The notes under the pieces: model-generated | What the model was told of the DNA's origin: nothing | Databases searched by the model: none | Seen by the model: only the letters and a program-made list of their open reading frames with translations | Assembly (NCBI GenBank): GCA_012934845.2 | Contig: WNNJ02000487.1 | Span: 310,001 to 374,000, forward strand | Source of the DNA: Pomphorhynchus laevis | Taxonomy: Eukaryota; Acanthocephala; Palaeacanthocephala; Echinorhynchida; Pomphorhynchidae | Direction: 5' to 3' | Length of the DNA stretch: 64,000 bases | Part shown: positions 43,701 through 55,344 of the stretch, in pieces | How positions within the stretch are numbered: the stretch's first letter is position 1 | Layout: each line of letters starts with the position of its first letter | Position numbers and translations under genes: made by a program

Positions 43701-45139
43701 TACCGCTTGAGAATATGTAAAAAACATGTTGGAGAAAAGAAAAATTAAGTGTTTAATAAATATGGATAACGAGCATAAACCATTTTATTGCACAAAATAT
43801 ATCGCGTGCCTGAAGAGTCGGTAAGATACAAATTGAACGAAGGGTTACTTATTTACTTGTCGAGACTGCATATTTAGTAAAAATAGTAAATATAAATAGT
43901 AAATAAAAAACAGTAAAAATATATTTTACTATTTCATATTTTAAACAGACAAAATACTATTTTCAAGTATTTTCTATTGACCAGACAAGTTTTACAAGTA
44001 GAAATTGGATAGAAATTTTCATGTAAAAATGTGTATGTTTTATAAGTAAATTTCCTTTACTAATTATAATTGATACCACATAATACTTAAAGACGTAAAC
44101 GCTTCAAAGCTAAATGTAAGTTGTAATTTCATAATAAATTTAGTCAAAATTTATTATTTTTATAATATAAAATGTTTTTAAATCATAAAGATTGTGATTT
44201 AAATCATAAAGAATGTCGGTTAAATTAAATAAACTTCATTTAATATTATTCTGAACAAAATTATATATTATAATATATTATAAATGTATTATAATACATT
44301 CCATATTATACGAAATACAAAAAAATCATAAACTTTTATAAACTGATCTATAAGTCGAGATCAGGTAAACTAAAATCGTTAGTATACTAATGATTTTAGA
44401 ATAGATAAACCGAGATCGGGTTATATAGATAGCGAACTAATGATTTTAGAATAGGTAAACTGAGATCGGGTTATATAGATAGTGAACTAATGATTTTAGA
44501 ATAGATTATGATTACCTATAACGTTTTCTTGATATAACCAAAGTGTTACAGTTATAAGCGATGAAAAATACGCAGAAGTCAATAAATATAGCATCATTTT
44601 ATAACAAGCTTTAGGTGTACATATGCTAGTAGGCTGTATTAATATTTTGACAGTATCATGCAACAATAGAGGGGTAGCTAAAAAATCATCTTACAATGAA
44701 AACTCGAACTAAAAAATGGTAAATAATGATGATAAACATTTATTTCTGTTTACAATTAAATGAATCGTAAAAACATTTATTTTTGTTTCAATAAAAAAAT
44801 AATGACAATTGCATTTTTTTAATTTTGTCACTTATTTTTTCTTGTAACAAAGAAAAAAATATGTAATTTATCGAAAAATGGTAATTATTATGGAAAATTG
44901 TAATGACCATGCAATGTATTTATATTTGATAAATAAAATGAATGCAGAATAGCGTGGTAAGATGCATTATCTATTTTACATGGTTTCCTATGATGAACTA
45001 AATTTATTTAGTTCGAATTAATTGGTAATTTTAATTTAATTCACAGTATCATACTGCAATAAGTTATTGATAAAAAGCAAAAGATTCACATAGAAACAAG
45101 TTGCTTCCATCAAAATCAAAGTTTAATACCGTTTTCTGC
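40721..45139. other. Long AT-rich spacer, no gene seen
   Basis: More than 4 kb without a supportable gene. It contains a perfect 28-bp palindrome at 42978-43005 (ATTTAAATGATCTT and its inverse), within a stretch unusually rich in CTTAAG and TTTAAG strings (42940-43070), and the 50-bp tandem repeat at 44386-44504. Confidence 0.55.
44386..44504. repeat. 50-bp tandem repeat, about 2.4 copies
   Basis: ACTAATGATTTTAGAATAG starts at 44386, 44436 and 44486, each followed by TAAACYGAGATCGGGTTATA in the complete units. A more diverged unit precedes it (GAGATCAGGTAAACTAAAAT). Confidence 0.85.
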
Positions 45140-45171
45140 TTTATTGAGTTTTATCAATAAAACTCAATAAA
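45140..45171. repeat. Perfect 15-bp inverted repeat
   Basis: Arms TTTATTGAGTTTTAT and ATAAAACTCAATAAA, separated by CA. Confidence 0.75.
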
Positions 45172-45183
45172 GTTATAATATTA

Positions 45184-45415
45184 GTTTTATTCTACTTATT
45201 AACTTGTTTATAATAATATTTAAATCGATCCTTTAATTACTTTTTATTAAATATTATAAGCTATAAATTTTTAATTTTTAAATTAAATTGAAATTTTTAA
45301 TTTTCGAAAGTCACTACTCTTATGGTTTCGCATTATTATCATGAGTTTATTCTACTTATTGACTTTTTTATAAGAATATTCAAATCGATCCTTTAATTAT
45401 TTATTGAATGCTAAA
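45184..45415. repeat. About 70-bp direct duplication
   Basis: TTATTCTACTTATT followed by AATCGATCCTTTAATTA occurs at 45187-45243 and again at 45347-45400 with about 85 percent identity by eye. Confidence 0.65.
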
Positions 45416-45989
45416 TCATATTCTAAATTCCCATTGCATCGGTTCTTAATTGTTACAATAGAACATCTGCGAAATGTACACGAACTGAAACTTGTGTAAC
45501 GTCCGAGGAATTTGCCTACATTTCGCTGAAAAAACTATATACCTACATATCGTTAGTAAAGTTGCAAATGAGCGTCTTTATTGCAAATTTATTGCAATAA
45601 AGTTGCCATAAAGTTAGTAACGTTACCAAAGTTGGAAAATTGAAGTTTAGAAGTAATCGTTGGAAAATTAAAGTTTTCTTGTTGTATTCTTGTTGTAATT
45701 TGGCATATTGTCAATTAAAATTTCACTACAAAGAAAACTGCGATATTTTTTGTAAGAACATTAAAATAAAGTTTTTCTTTGCGGTGTTTTTATTAATTCC
45801 AATGAATTATTACGCTATTTAAGAATTTATTTTTCGGTTCTCTTATTGTGTTTTTTACTTTAATAATTCATTATTTTTTTCAAAATATGCAAAAGACAGT
45901 TTTCGTTTTCAATACTAAAAGTAAACGTCGGAACTGATCAAACGAATCTTGTTTTGCACTCAAAATCTGCTCAAATGACATCTAACCTA
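45416..45989. other. Spacer, no gene supported
   Basis: A 60-codon open frame at 45640-45822 is low in complexity and has no motif. Confidence 0.45.
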
Positions 45990-46258
45990 CTTCATACAAA
46001 CAGTGGAAAGGTAAATCTTTTTGAATTTACAACTACTGAGGTAAGTGAAGTTTTGTGTGTTGTTCAAGATGGGGAGGTCCTTCCCCTCGTTCCAAAATAA
46101 AAGAATTTGGTAATTATAAATATAAATAAACCCACAGAAAGGCACCTGCTACTTAACATTTTCTCAGAAAGTTCTGCGCCTCGTTTCCAAACAGAATAAT
46201 ATTCAATTCGGTTAAACTGTTTGATACTCAGATAAAAATCTCATTCTCTTCTTCTGAA

Positions 46259-47149
46259 TTGGCTGCAGAATATATAAAAAATTTTCACAACGAACTCTCC
46301 AATCTGGGAGAACTACTAGAAAAACCGATACAGGGGACGGTCAAAATCACTGGCCTTCCCTGTCACATGGATAAGTCAGACATACAGTTGTTGGAAAAGT
46401 CCTTCAAATTAACTAATTTCCGTTCGATCACTAGCAAGTCTGGTAACCCGATACCAGTTGGCTTCAGCTCCACTTCGGTGGAACAGGGGGAAATCCTGGC
46501 CAATTTTAGGTATAACCCGTTTATGGGACTCAACTTACGTTTCTGCTTGATTGACAAAGACGAATTTACCTTCCCGCACTGCAGCCGGTGCCATAAATGG
46601 GGGCACTGGGCCTCCAGCTACAGTGCGGTGTCTTTCTGTGGGAGGTGTGGGAAGTTGGAGTGCCCCTCCCTTCAGTCTTCTCTTTCCTTCGATTCCACTC
46701 CAGCCTGCTCCAACTGCGGTGGGGCTCATCCCGCCTGGAGCAGAAAGTGCTGCTTCTTCAAGGCTTATAAAGACAAGTTCCTAAATGTTAGCAAGGTTGT
46801 GAAGCCGGTCCCTGATTCCTTCGCTTCAGCTGCTTCCACTCGGATGAACGACAGCGATCTTCTAAAAATAGTTGACGAGATAATGGCTTCATTTCAGAGG
46901 GAACTGCAAGGCATGAGTACTGCTCTGATTTCAACATTGTGCTCTGACAAGGAGATTCCTATAGCAATTGCAAAATCCTCAAATAAAATGGGAGCATCGG
47001 CTCATCCCATCCCCCAATTAAAATTGCCAAACTCATGGAGATGCAGCGCTGGGGAAAAGAAGACAAAGTTGCCCAGGGGCAAGTACCTACACCAGGTGGG
47101 GCTAGTGGAGGGAAGGGAAACTTTCCTGCACCTAGCTCTGTCTAGGTAG
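46259..47149 (+). pseudogene. LINE-A ORF1, zinc-knuckle Gag-like protein (best copy)
   Basis: 296 codons are open, but the start lies upstream in another frame (DGEVLPLVPK near 46070-46100), so the N-terminus is lost. It includes VKITGLPCHMDKSDIQLLEK, FMGLNLRFCLIDKDEFTFPH and three knuckle-like groups: CSRCHKWGH, CGRCGKLECP and CSNCGGAHPAWSRKC. The C-terminal part has MNDSDLLKIVDEIMASFQ, like MTDIDILKLMDVKI in copy 1. Confidence 0.75.
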
Positions 47150-47179
47150 GCAATCCCCTATCCAACTAATCCATCACAA

Positions 47180-49470
47180 TGCAGAGTACTCGTGAGCTTT
47201 TATCACTTAATATCCTTCAGTGGAATTCGGGAGGTGCTTCTGCCCTTAGACTTCTATCCGGTAGAGATGCAGATGTTATAGTCGTTCAGGAGACGCGGTC
47301 TATAACAACTCCTCACTCCTCTTCACCTCAAGGACTCTTGGCCTTAGTTAAGTGATCTTTAAGGTCCTCTCTTCTGCTAAACTACTCATGTCCAGCCCTG
47401 TCTTGTCTGGTAGTTTCACTCAGTAAGAACGGTAAACGCCTCAGTCTAGCCAATATCTACATTCGTCCAGGGGAGATTCACAAGAACCGTGACCTCCTGG
47501 ATGGTATTATTGACAGCGGCTATGACTTGATACTTGGAGACTTCAACGACAGACCTGGTCGTTGGATCAACGTAGCGCTTCACATAGCTAGGAACGGTTA
47601 TCTTATTTACAAACCATCTTCCCCTACCTTTCATTGCACATCTACAAATTATATCCTCGACATTATACTGCTTCACTAGAGGTGGTTGATTAAACTCCTC
47701 TGTACGGAGCAGTCGCGTCAACAATTGTCCACATCACATGAGAGTTTAACCGAACTTAATACCTACCTCTTTTCGCAAGCTACCGCGATTCTATCGACTA
47801 CCTATAAAGGTCGCTTATTCAATCCCACTCCGATAAAACTCAAGGTCCTAGCCAAATTGCTGAACCTTCCTAATCTCTCTGCTTCCGCCAGACAGGCCCT
47901 CTCGAATGAATACTGGAGTACTAGATATAGATTCCAGCTGGAAATGGATAGGGCGAGTATTGCTCGTCTTAACCCTTCTCAGTCTTTTTTTTGAAGATTT
48001 TCAAGGAGAAGTTTGTGTGTTGGAAGGATAGGGCATTGGGTTGGATAGGTAAGATATGCCTTGAAAAAGTATTAGAAAATTCACTAGCCCTACACAACTA
48101 TGGAGCCACGCAATCTCCCCAACCAATCCCGCCTTGGTGTAACTTCAGGAGTAGGGATCTATCTGTTACGGATATCCTCAACTCCTGGGGTTTACTCCCG
48201 GACACCTCCAAATCCGTCACTTAACTTTCTTCTCGGGTCTGTGAGCTTTTAGCAGCAAATCAAAGAAGAGAGGTGGCCGTAACAATGCTTTTAGCCTCTC
48301 CATCCGATGTAGCAGGCATCAATATTAGTAAGCATGCTTTTATTCTCAAGAAAAAATCCTTCTCATGCCCAAAATATCTGCGTCCCATTTCGATTCAAAA
48401 TGGCCTTGTGTCGATTTACGAAAAAGCATTTTCGCGTAAAATCCGCCACCATTTAAGTTGGCGTAATTTAATACCCCAGGTTTTCATGGGTTCGTCAAAG
48501 TTCGCTCGGTCAATTCAGCAGTTGGTGAGTTGGAGAAGTTTTGTTGCGATAACACCCCATCGTCTTGTTGAGGTTGTTTTCCTCGACTTTTCTGATGCAT
48601 TTGACCGAATCTCCATTCCCTTTGTGATCTCTTCTCTCAGGTCCCTCGGGTTGCCTGCGAGAATTGTTAGTAGGGTAGAGATACTGTTGTACACCAAGCG
48701 ATTCTTCTATGAAGACGACCCTGATGCACGTCAGTTCTACCCTATTACGGATGTGCCTCAAGGTTCCCCACTTTCTCATATCTTATATCTTGCTGCCTCC
48801 GTTAACCTATTTTAATCATTTTAATGCGAACAACGTCTAGTGGTGTACGCTGATGACATCACAGCCCTGTTCACTGGACACAAGTGTAAAGACGTAGTCT
48901 CTGACATCAGCCGTTTTTTTTAAGATTAAAAGATCAGCTTATACCATCCATTTAAACTACGCCACTTCGCAGATGGTCGTCTTTTATGGCACACCTGCTA
49001 CAAAGCAAAAACTTAAGAGATTAACACTCTTTGCGCTCTCCTCCATATTTGCCTCTGAACCCATCCCCACCTTCACAAGTCGAGTAAAATACCTGGTGTT
49101 CACCTTTACGGTGAACTGGTCGGCGAAAGCTGACCCGGATAGACTTAAACGTATCCTGAGGAAAGCTAGGTAAGCCCTGAAACGGGCCCAGCATCTGTCA
49201 TTGAAAGGAAAAACCCATGTACACCTTTAGGTCACTAGGGCTATCTCGGGATTAGTCTTTTTTTTCGAGAGGACGTTCCCCTAGAGCAAAGACTAAGGTT
49301 TCTTAAGCTCCTCGTCTCTCGTTTACCCAGCATAGTCCGCACCCACTGGATTCTTCGGTGGGTGGGTGTGAAAGACCCTGGGTGGTTCAGTCGGAAAGCG
49401 GCGTGTTGGATCGGTTTGGGGGCTCAGATCTCCCTGGATTTAAGGCCACGACTTTGGAGGAAGACGAAGT
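47180..49470 (+). pseudogene. LINE-A ORF2, fragmented endonuclease and RT
   Basis: Begins LNILQWNSGGASALRLLSGR and DADVIVVQETRS, then a deletion and several stops; GDFNDRPGRWI is still readable. The RT region from 48273 reads AVTMLLASPSDVAGINISKH, VFLDFSDAFDRISIPFV, YPITDVPQGSPLSH and, after a shift, VYADDITALFTG. Compared with copy 1 the T-run before YEDDPDARQ is one base shorter and in frame. Confidence 0.8.
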
Positions 49471-49479
49471 AATGGCCTA

Positions 49480-49541
49480 GGCGCACTTGGGTTTTCCCTT
49501 TCAATGACATTTGTCATTGAAAGGGAAAACCCAAGTGCGCC
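49480..49541. repeat. Perfect 30-bp palindrome made of inverted LINE-A sequence
   Basis: Arms 49480-49509 and 49512-49541 are exact inverses around TT, with imperfect extension outward. The right arm (TGTCATTGAAAGGGAAAACC...) corresponds to LINE-A ORF2 sequence also present near 49196-49240 (TGTCATTGAAAGGAAAAACC). The element's 3' region was therefore copied in both orientations. Confidence 0.9.
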
Positions 49542-49869
49542 TTTGGGGCATTAGTGATATTAGCGATTTAAAATTCAATAAAATTTAAATTCAAAATTGT
49601 TTGTTTTGGAAAACATCTCAATTTGACAAATACATTCTCAGTGTTTACGTAATTTCTTATAATTTCACGCTTTTCTATTATAACCAAATAATTTATTTCA
49701 CAATAATTTATATAAGAATAGAAAACGCTGCCAATAGAAAACACGATAAATTATATATTAATTATATATTTGATACAACTTCTGTTATTAGTCAATTCAT
49801 AAAATTGACTTTTATTTTAAATTTCTATTTTTTATTTTAACTTGATATAAATTATAAAAATCTCACAAT

Positions 49870-49965
49870 CTTAAGTGGCAAATTTAAGATATATAAGATA
49901 TATCTTAAGTGGCAAATTTAAGATATATAAGATATATCTTAAGTGGCAAATTCAATGCAATCAAA
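49870..49965. repeat. 34-bp tandem repeat, about 2.5 copies
   Basis: CTTAAGTGGCAAATTTAAGA begins at 49870, 49904 and 49938. The string TTAAGTGGCAAATTT also occurs just after the PLE RT near 9760 (- strand), so the array has grown from PLE sequence. Confidence 0.8.
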
Positions 49966-49977
49966 TTTCATCAGAGG

Positions 49978-50080
49978 AAATACATCATTAGCATGTATTT
50001 GGCCCCGCTGCTATGTTGGGTAGAGGAGTTAGGGGCCGAAACCTGATAGCATAGCAGTTACTCCTGATGATCTCTAATCC
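49978..50080 (+). ncRNA. PLE terminal-repeat RNA module (copy P3)
   Basis: Hairpin AAATACAT-CATTAGC-ATGTATTT (49978-50000), GGCCCC (50001-50006), CTGCTATG (50008-50015), GGGGCC (50032-50037), GAAAC, CATAGCAG (50050-50057), CTGATGA (50064-50070), TCTCTAATCC. All paired arms of the pseudoknot are intact. It stands upstream of a short RT fragment and copy P4, so the two modules are the left and right pseudo-LTRs of one internally deleted element. Confidence 0.65.
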
Positions 50081-50151
50081 TTATTCTGATATATCGTCTG
50101 TTATTTATTAGTCAATTCATAAATATTGACTTTTATTTTTAATTTCGATTT

Positions 50152-50409
50152 TTGCATGAGCATTCATGCATACCATATAATATAAAATATAATACATTAA
50201 ATAATGAAATTTTAAGAATTGCAACAATTTGTAATGATATTGGCTTTCTTCAAAATCATTTAAATAATCTAATAGATGCATATTCTAAACTAGGTTACTG
50301 TAAAAGTACCATCAAACTGAAAATAGTAAAATATATAAATCAACACAATAATATTAAAAATAAATTTAAAATAATTAGCGAGAAGTTTTTATGGATGGAT
50401 AATAAATAA
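50152..50409 (+). pseudogene. PLE RT C-terminal fragment between two terminal repeats
   Basis: HEHSCIPYNIKYNTLNNEIL, then FLQNHLNNLIDAYSKLGY and FKIISEKFLWMDNK. This is nearly identical to the end of the RT at 9793-10422, but everything upstream, including the catalytic YIDD, is deleted. Confidence 0.85.
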
Positions 50410-50458
50410 TGTACTTTGTATTAGAATAATATACTATATAATCAAATTTAATCAAAGG

Positions 50459-50765
50459 AAATACGTCCTTAGCACGTATTCTGCTATGTTGGGTAGATGA
50501 ATTAGGGGCCTAAACCTGATAGCATAGCAGTTCCTCCTGATGACCTCTAATTCTTATTCTGATACAACGTCTGTTATTTATTAGTCAATTCATAAAAATG
50601 ACGTTTATTTTAAATTTCAATTTTTTTTAACTTGATTTAAATTATAGAAAATCTAAAAACAATTATTAATTTTATTATTTAATTATTAAATTTTGATTTA
50701 GCATTATTATGTTTTGTTTATTTTATAATTATATTAAATACGTGGACTCAGTTAGCTGATTTGAT
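50459..50765 (+). mobile_element. PLE right terminal repeat: module copy P4 and 3' tail
   Basis: The module has hairpin AAATACGT-CCTTAGC-ACGTATT. Compared with P1 and P3 an A-T pair has become G-C on both sides. GGCCCC is deleted here, so the first pseudoknot arm is missing. CTGCTATG / CATAGCAG and CTGATGA-CCTCTAATTC (50537-50553) are kept; GAAAC is TAAAC. The tail to ACGTGGACTCAGTTAGCTG (about 50740-50760) matches 9380-9590 on the - strand. Confidence 0.7.
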
Positions 50766-51885
50766 TAATTAATAGATGTTATTAATTAATATACTATTTG
50801 TTTCGGTAAGCAACACAGAGCTTTTATCTATTTATTATTTGAATCAACGCTTTAATGAAAAAGCGATTATCACTAAACTTTTTTGTCATTTTAGTTGTTT
50901 TGTCGTTATTCGCTTACTATTATATGTAGATTAACTTACTACTGGATGTATTTTTGATGTAGAATGATAACCCTAAAATGTAAACCTATACAGTTGTGTG
51001 CACGCCATACCAAGATAGTATGGCGTGAGATAGTATGAAGGAATAAGAAATTATGACACATATTTCGAAAATCATATATATTCTTATTCAATTCAAAAAT
51101 TATATAGTGTATCTTTAATAAACAGAGAAAATATTTTTATAAAAATAAAAATATGAAAATATAAAAGATAAACATTAATATTTTTTATGTTTAAATATCT
51201 TTTTAATTGTTTAATTAACGGTTTCTAATTCGTCGACTCGCGGCGTTTGTAGAAATACTTTCAAAAATTAAATAGATTCCTATAAAGACTTAAAAACATT
51301 ATATATGCACTAAAAACATAATAATTCTATTTTATTATTTATAAAATATTATACTTTAAATCATTTAACGTCGATTATTAATTTTTTTGTACGAATTAGT
51401 TTTGATTTTTATGAGTATTTTTGATTTTAGTTGATTCATTAATAATATTGATCGCTTTTAAAACGTTCATACATATTAATGTCAATAGAAAAATTAACAT
51501 TTTATAAACTTTATTAAATATAATATATTTACTATATTTTATCATAAATTACAAACACACTTTAATTGTATATTTAATAAATAATAAATTGCTAAAATTA
51601 AATTATTTAAAAATACCTTAAAGTTATTCAAATACCTATTAAAAACCTATTAAATACCTATTAAAATTATTTTTAAATATTAAATTAATTATTTAATGTA
51701 ATATAAATACTGTATTAGTTTCTAATAAAAAAATACATTAAATATTAAAACTACTCAACAAAGCTGTAAGTATTTTGCTTGACTTTATCACGTGGTTAAT
51801 TCCTAACCAAGAAATTTTATATTTACATTAAATTACTTACATTAAATATTAAATATTATTTTTAAAATTTAAAAAATTGTCATTT
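50766..51885. other. AT-rich spacer, no gene seen
   Basis: Near 50790-50830 a string (TTTCGGTAAGCAACACAGAG) resembles one near 54480 (TTTCTGTAAACAACACAGGG), an unidentified repeat. Otherwise low-complexity. Confidence 0.5.
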
Positions 51886-52290
51886 AATAAATATCTATTA
51901 ATATCATACATTAATATAATACATTAAATAATAAAATTTTAAGAATTGCAACAATATGTAATAATATTGACTTTCTTCAAAATCATTTAAATAATTTAAT
52001 AGGTACATATTTTAAACTAGGTTACTATAAAAATATCATCAAACATAAAATAATTAAATATATAAATCAACACAATAATATAAAGAATAAATTTAAACTC
52101 TTAAGCAGAAAATTTTTATGGATGGATAAAAAATATTATACTTTTATTAGAATAAGATACTTGATAATCATATTATTCTTAACCAAATTAATATTAATGA
52201 TAAAGAAGGTGTATATCTAGATACGAACATTAAATTAACATTAACTAAAACTACTATTAATTTATATCGTAAAGATGACATATTTAATCG
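51886..52290 (+). pseudogene. PLE RT fragments, scrambled order
   Basis: 51926-52110 encodes the RT end (EILRIATIC-like, FLQNHLNNLI, and ends WMDK). It is followed at 52170-52285 by an earlier RT part (NQININ-like, DKEGVYLDTNIKLTLTKTTI, NLYRKDDIF). The order is the reverse of the gene, so two truncated copies lie head to tail. Several changes disrupt the frame. Confidence 0.75.
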
Positions 52291-52599
52291 TACAATATAT
52301 AATATAACTATAATAATTTTTATTTAATTTAATAATAATTTATATAATTTAAATAATAAATAATTTTTATTCAATTAGTGAATTAATTGATGTTTCGTTG
52401 AGTTTACAAGTCAACTTTAAGAATGAATTCCAAAACTAGTCTAATTTATAGTTCTCAAGATAGTAATTGTGCAATCATTGCCAGTTGCAATTGCGTAGAA
52501 CATAAAAGTTATTCGTCAGTCTGTTGTACTAGATGGCTGTTTATGGTGACATTTCGCATATGCTAACGAGGAATCCCTTGCCCATAAATCGTGAATAAT

Positions 52600-53150
52600 C
52601 TTCTAATAATTTTTATTCAATTAGTGAACAAATTTATCCAGAAAGCCTTATTCTTAACAAAACCAATATTAATGATAAAGAAGGTGTATATCTAGATATA
52701 AACATTAAATTAACATTAACTAAAACTACTATTAATTTATATCGTATAGATGACATATTTAAATTTACAAGAAACATATTTTTGCATGAGCATTCATGCA
52801 TACTATATAATATAAAATATAATACATTAAATAATGAAATTTTAAGAATTGCAACAATATGTAATGATAATGGCTTTCTTCAAAATCATTTAAATAATTT
52901 AATAGATACATGCTTTAAACTAGTTACTATAAAAATATCATCAAACAGAAAATAGTAAAATATATAAATCAACAACATATTATTAAAATAAATTTGAACT
53001 CTTAAGTGAAAATATTTTTACGGATCATAAATAATATACTCTGTTAGTTAGAATATGATACACTAGATAATCAAATTTAAGAGGAGAAAATAATCCATTA
53101 GTATGTATTTGGTTTCGTTGCTACGTTGAATCGAGGCATACTAAACCAAG
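52600..53150 (+). pseudogene. PLE RT C-terminal fragment with degenerate terminal module (P5)
   Basis: Reads NNFYSISEQIYPESLILNKT, then VYLDINIKLT, FKFTRNIFLHEHSCILYNIK and FLQNHLNNLIDTCFKL before a frame change. At 53090-53150 a decayed module follows: GAGGAGAAAATAATCCATTA and GTATGTATTTGG, then CTAAACC. The CTGATGA box is absent. Confidence 0.75.
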
Positions 53151-53283
53151 TAATTTTATATTTACATGAAATTACTTACATAAAATATTCCCAACGCTGT
53201 ACTTATTTGATTCTACCAATATTAATTTACTATTTTTCTAATTTATGCTTTCAATCGGTCTAAGTTATCTAACGATAAAACGC

Positions 53284-54262
53284 AAGTCTATTACTATTGA
53301 GATCTAAGGAAATACCAACTCATTTGTAATAATTTCTATACTGATAGGGTAGAGATTTATTTCGACAACATAATGTTATCCAAATATATTAACTATAAAA
53401 GCTAGACAATCGATCAACAGATAATTATTTCAGTTAACTCAGAAGTCTTTTACAAACATATTATCAGCCGGTAATCGAAAATATTGTAAACAAGTTTGGC
53501 CTATAGAACAAATTATATAAATACACAAGAAATATTGATAATTTCATATTGCCTATAATTTTTCATTAGAGTTGGTACGAAACAATTCAAAGATTGAAGA
53601 GTAACCATCACCTTAATTGACAAAGTTCAAAATTAGGCTAAACAGTAACTGAGTTAATTATTATAATTATTTTCTATTAACATTATTGGTTTATTAAAAA
53701 TTAATAAATTTATTATAATTCTAAAATAAATAATATAAAATAAAAATTATTATTTTTAGATTAAAGTAAATCTAATAAATTAGAAAAATGCTACTTATTT
53801 TTATTTCTGATTGTAATAATTGCATAATACGAGTAAAATATACATATAATATGTTTGGTAGGCATAAAATATTATCCACACGAGGGATACAAATGGTTTA
53901 TTTTTATATAGCGTTTAGGTCAAGCGCTGTGACCCTAGAAATAGTCACAGCGTTATACTGTGACCTTTGAAAGAGTAACATAGTTTGACTGACTTTTTTT
54001 ATATTTTTTGTGTATTTATATAATTCGTTCTATAGACTAAGGTTGCCCACTGTAAATAGTATTTTCGATTCCCGACTGATAATATGTGCTTGTCAAAGCT
54101 TTCTGAGTTAACTAAAATAATTATCTGTTAATCGATTGTCCAGCTTTTTATTGTTAATCTATTTGGATAACATTATGTTGTCGAAATAAATATATACTCA
54201 ATTTCTACATAAACGATTACAAATGAGTTGGTATTTGCTTAGATCTCAATAGTAGTAGACTT
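53284..54262. mobile_element. Foldback-type element with about 245-bp inverted repeats
   Basis: The left arm (53284 to about 53530) and right arm (about 54012-54262) are inverses with modest divergence. Examples are AAGTCTA-TACTATTGAGATCT, ATACCAACTCATTTGTAAT and CGACAACATAATGTTATCCA. The 480-base centre has no transposase; it holds a 9-bp hairpin CGCTGTGAC / GTCACAGCG (53925-53952). The layout suggests a non-autonomous foldback element or large MITE. No target duplication could be defined. Confidence 0.75.
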
Positions 54263-54763
54263 ATTTGTAATCTTAAAAAAATAAACAAATAATATATTTT
54301 TATACAACGTTTCGATAAACGCTAAATAAATAAACAGTTCGTTTTTAAACTATTTTATAACAGAATACATAATACATTGTCATTCTCTGTGAATGCACAT
54401 AGTGAATTTATTACTACCGATTGTTTACGCCATAATTACGATGGGTATTTAATCTTAATAAATTTATTATTTTTATTGTTTCTGTAAACAACACAGGGAG
54501 CATTTTTCTATTAATTAAATTATTTATTTATTAAACGATATTTTACAAAAAATACTATATCGTATGTCGTTTAGATCGCAGTAAAAAAATTACCGATCCA
54601 TTTGCACTAAATTAATTGCGCTTCGGATATATTGTCTTCTGTAATATTGTAACTGAAATATTGATACAATTTCAAAATCAGATTAGGATTATTTCTATTC
54701 AACAGGGTATTATGATTATACTGACTGGAAAAGGTAAATTAAAAAATTGTTTTCTAAAATTGT
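54263..54763. other. AT-rich spacer
   Basis: No gene seen apart from the repeat-like string near 54480 noted at 50790. Confidence 0.45.
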
Positions 54764-54920
54764 ATCACGAATAAAATTATTTATTCGTGATAAATAAAAG
54801 ATTTTTATATCTAAGACAATAAAAAAATTGTCTTAGATATAAAAACTTACAGTCGAATTATCAGTTAAATTAATAAGTGTGATATCCCAAATTATTAAAT
54901 TATATATCGCACTTATTAAT
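54764..54920. repeat. Three consecutive long hairpins
   Basis: ATCACGAATAA / TTATTCGTGAT (54764-54791), a 19-bp pair TTTTTATATCTAAGACAAT / ATTGTCTTAGATATAAAAA (54802-54845), and a 17-bp pair ATTAATAAGTGTGATAT / ATATCGCACTTATTAAT with one mismatch (54869-54920). No associated gene. Confidence 0.75.
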
Positions 54921-55344
54921 CAATCTTCTTGACTCTTCGTTACGATCGAATGATACTCCGGAATACGTAAATTTTGAAATAAAATATTCCTCGTCAGAAT
55001 GTCCACTTTACATTGTTATTAAAGCTCCTCGCGGGATATCTCTAGATTTTTTGTGGATTTTTCAGCATGCAGAAATTATCTTCTTTCGAAACTGATATCA
55101 ACAAAGCTCGATAACACAATTAGAAAAATAGATTCATACTTTAAAGCAGGGATGGTCAAGCTTGGACATCCCGAGGGCCATATTTATATCATTGAGCTAC
55201 TTGAGAGGCCGGATCAATTTATAAATTAACGGATTTTACCGAAACACAGTATCATCTTCTTATGATTACAAATTTTAATTAAAAATAATTTCCAATATTC
55301 TTAAGCACATCATGAATTTTAAAGTATATTTATCAAAATAGAAT

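Larger units (their letters stand above)
45990..49470 (+). mobile_element. LINE-A copy 2, decayed
   Basis: Second member of the family at 30380-34125. ORF1 is better preserved here; ORF2 is broken by deletions, including loss of part of the endonuclease near 47300 and of a segment near 47720. The RT core shares near-identical sequence with copy 1 (for example CTCGGGTTGCCTGCGAGAAT). The element ends in an inverted duplication of its own sequence (49480-49541). Confidence 0.8.
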
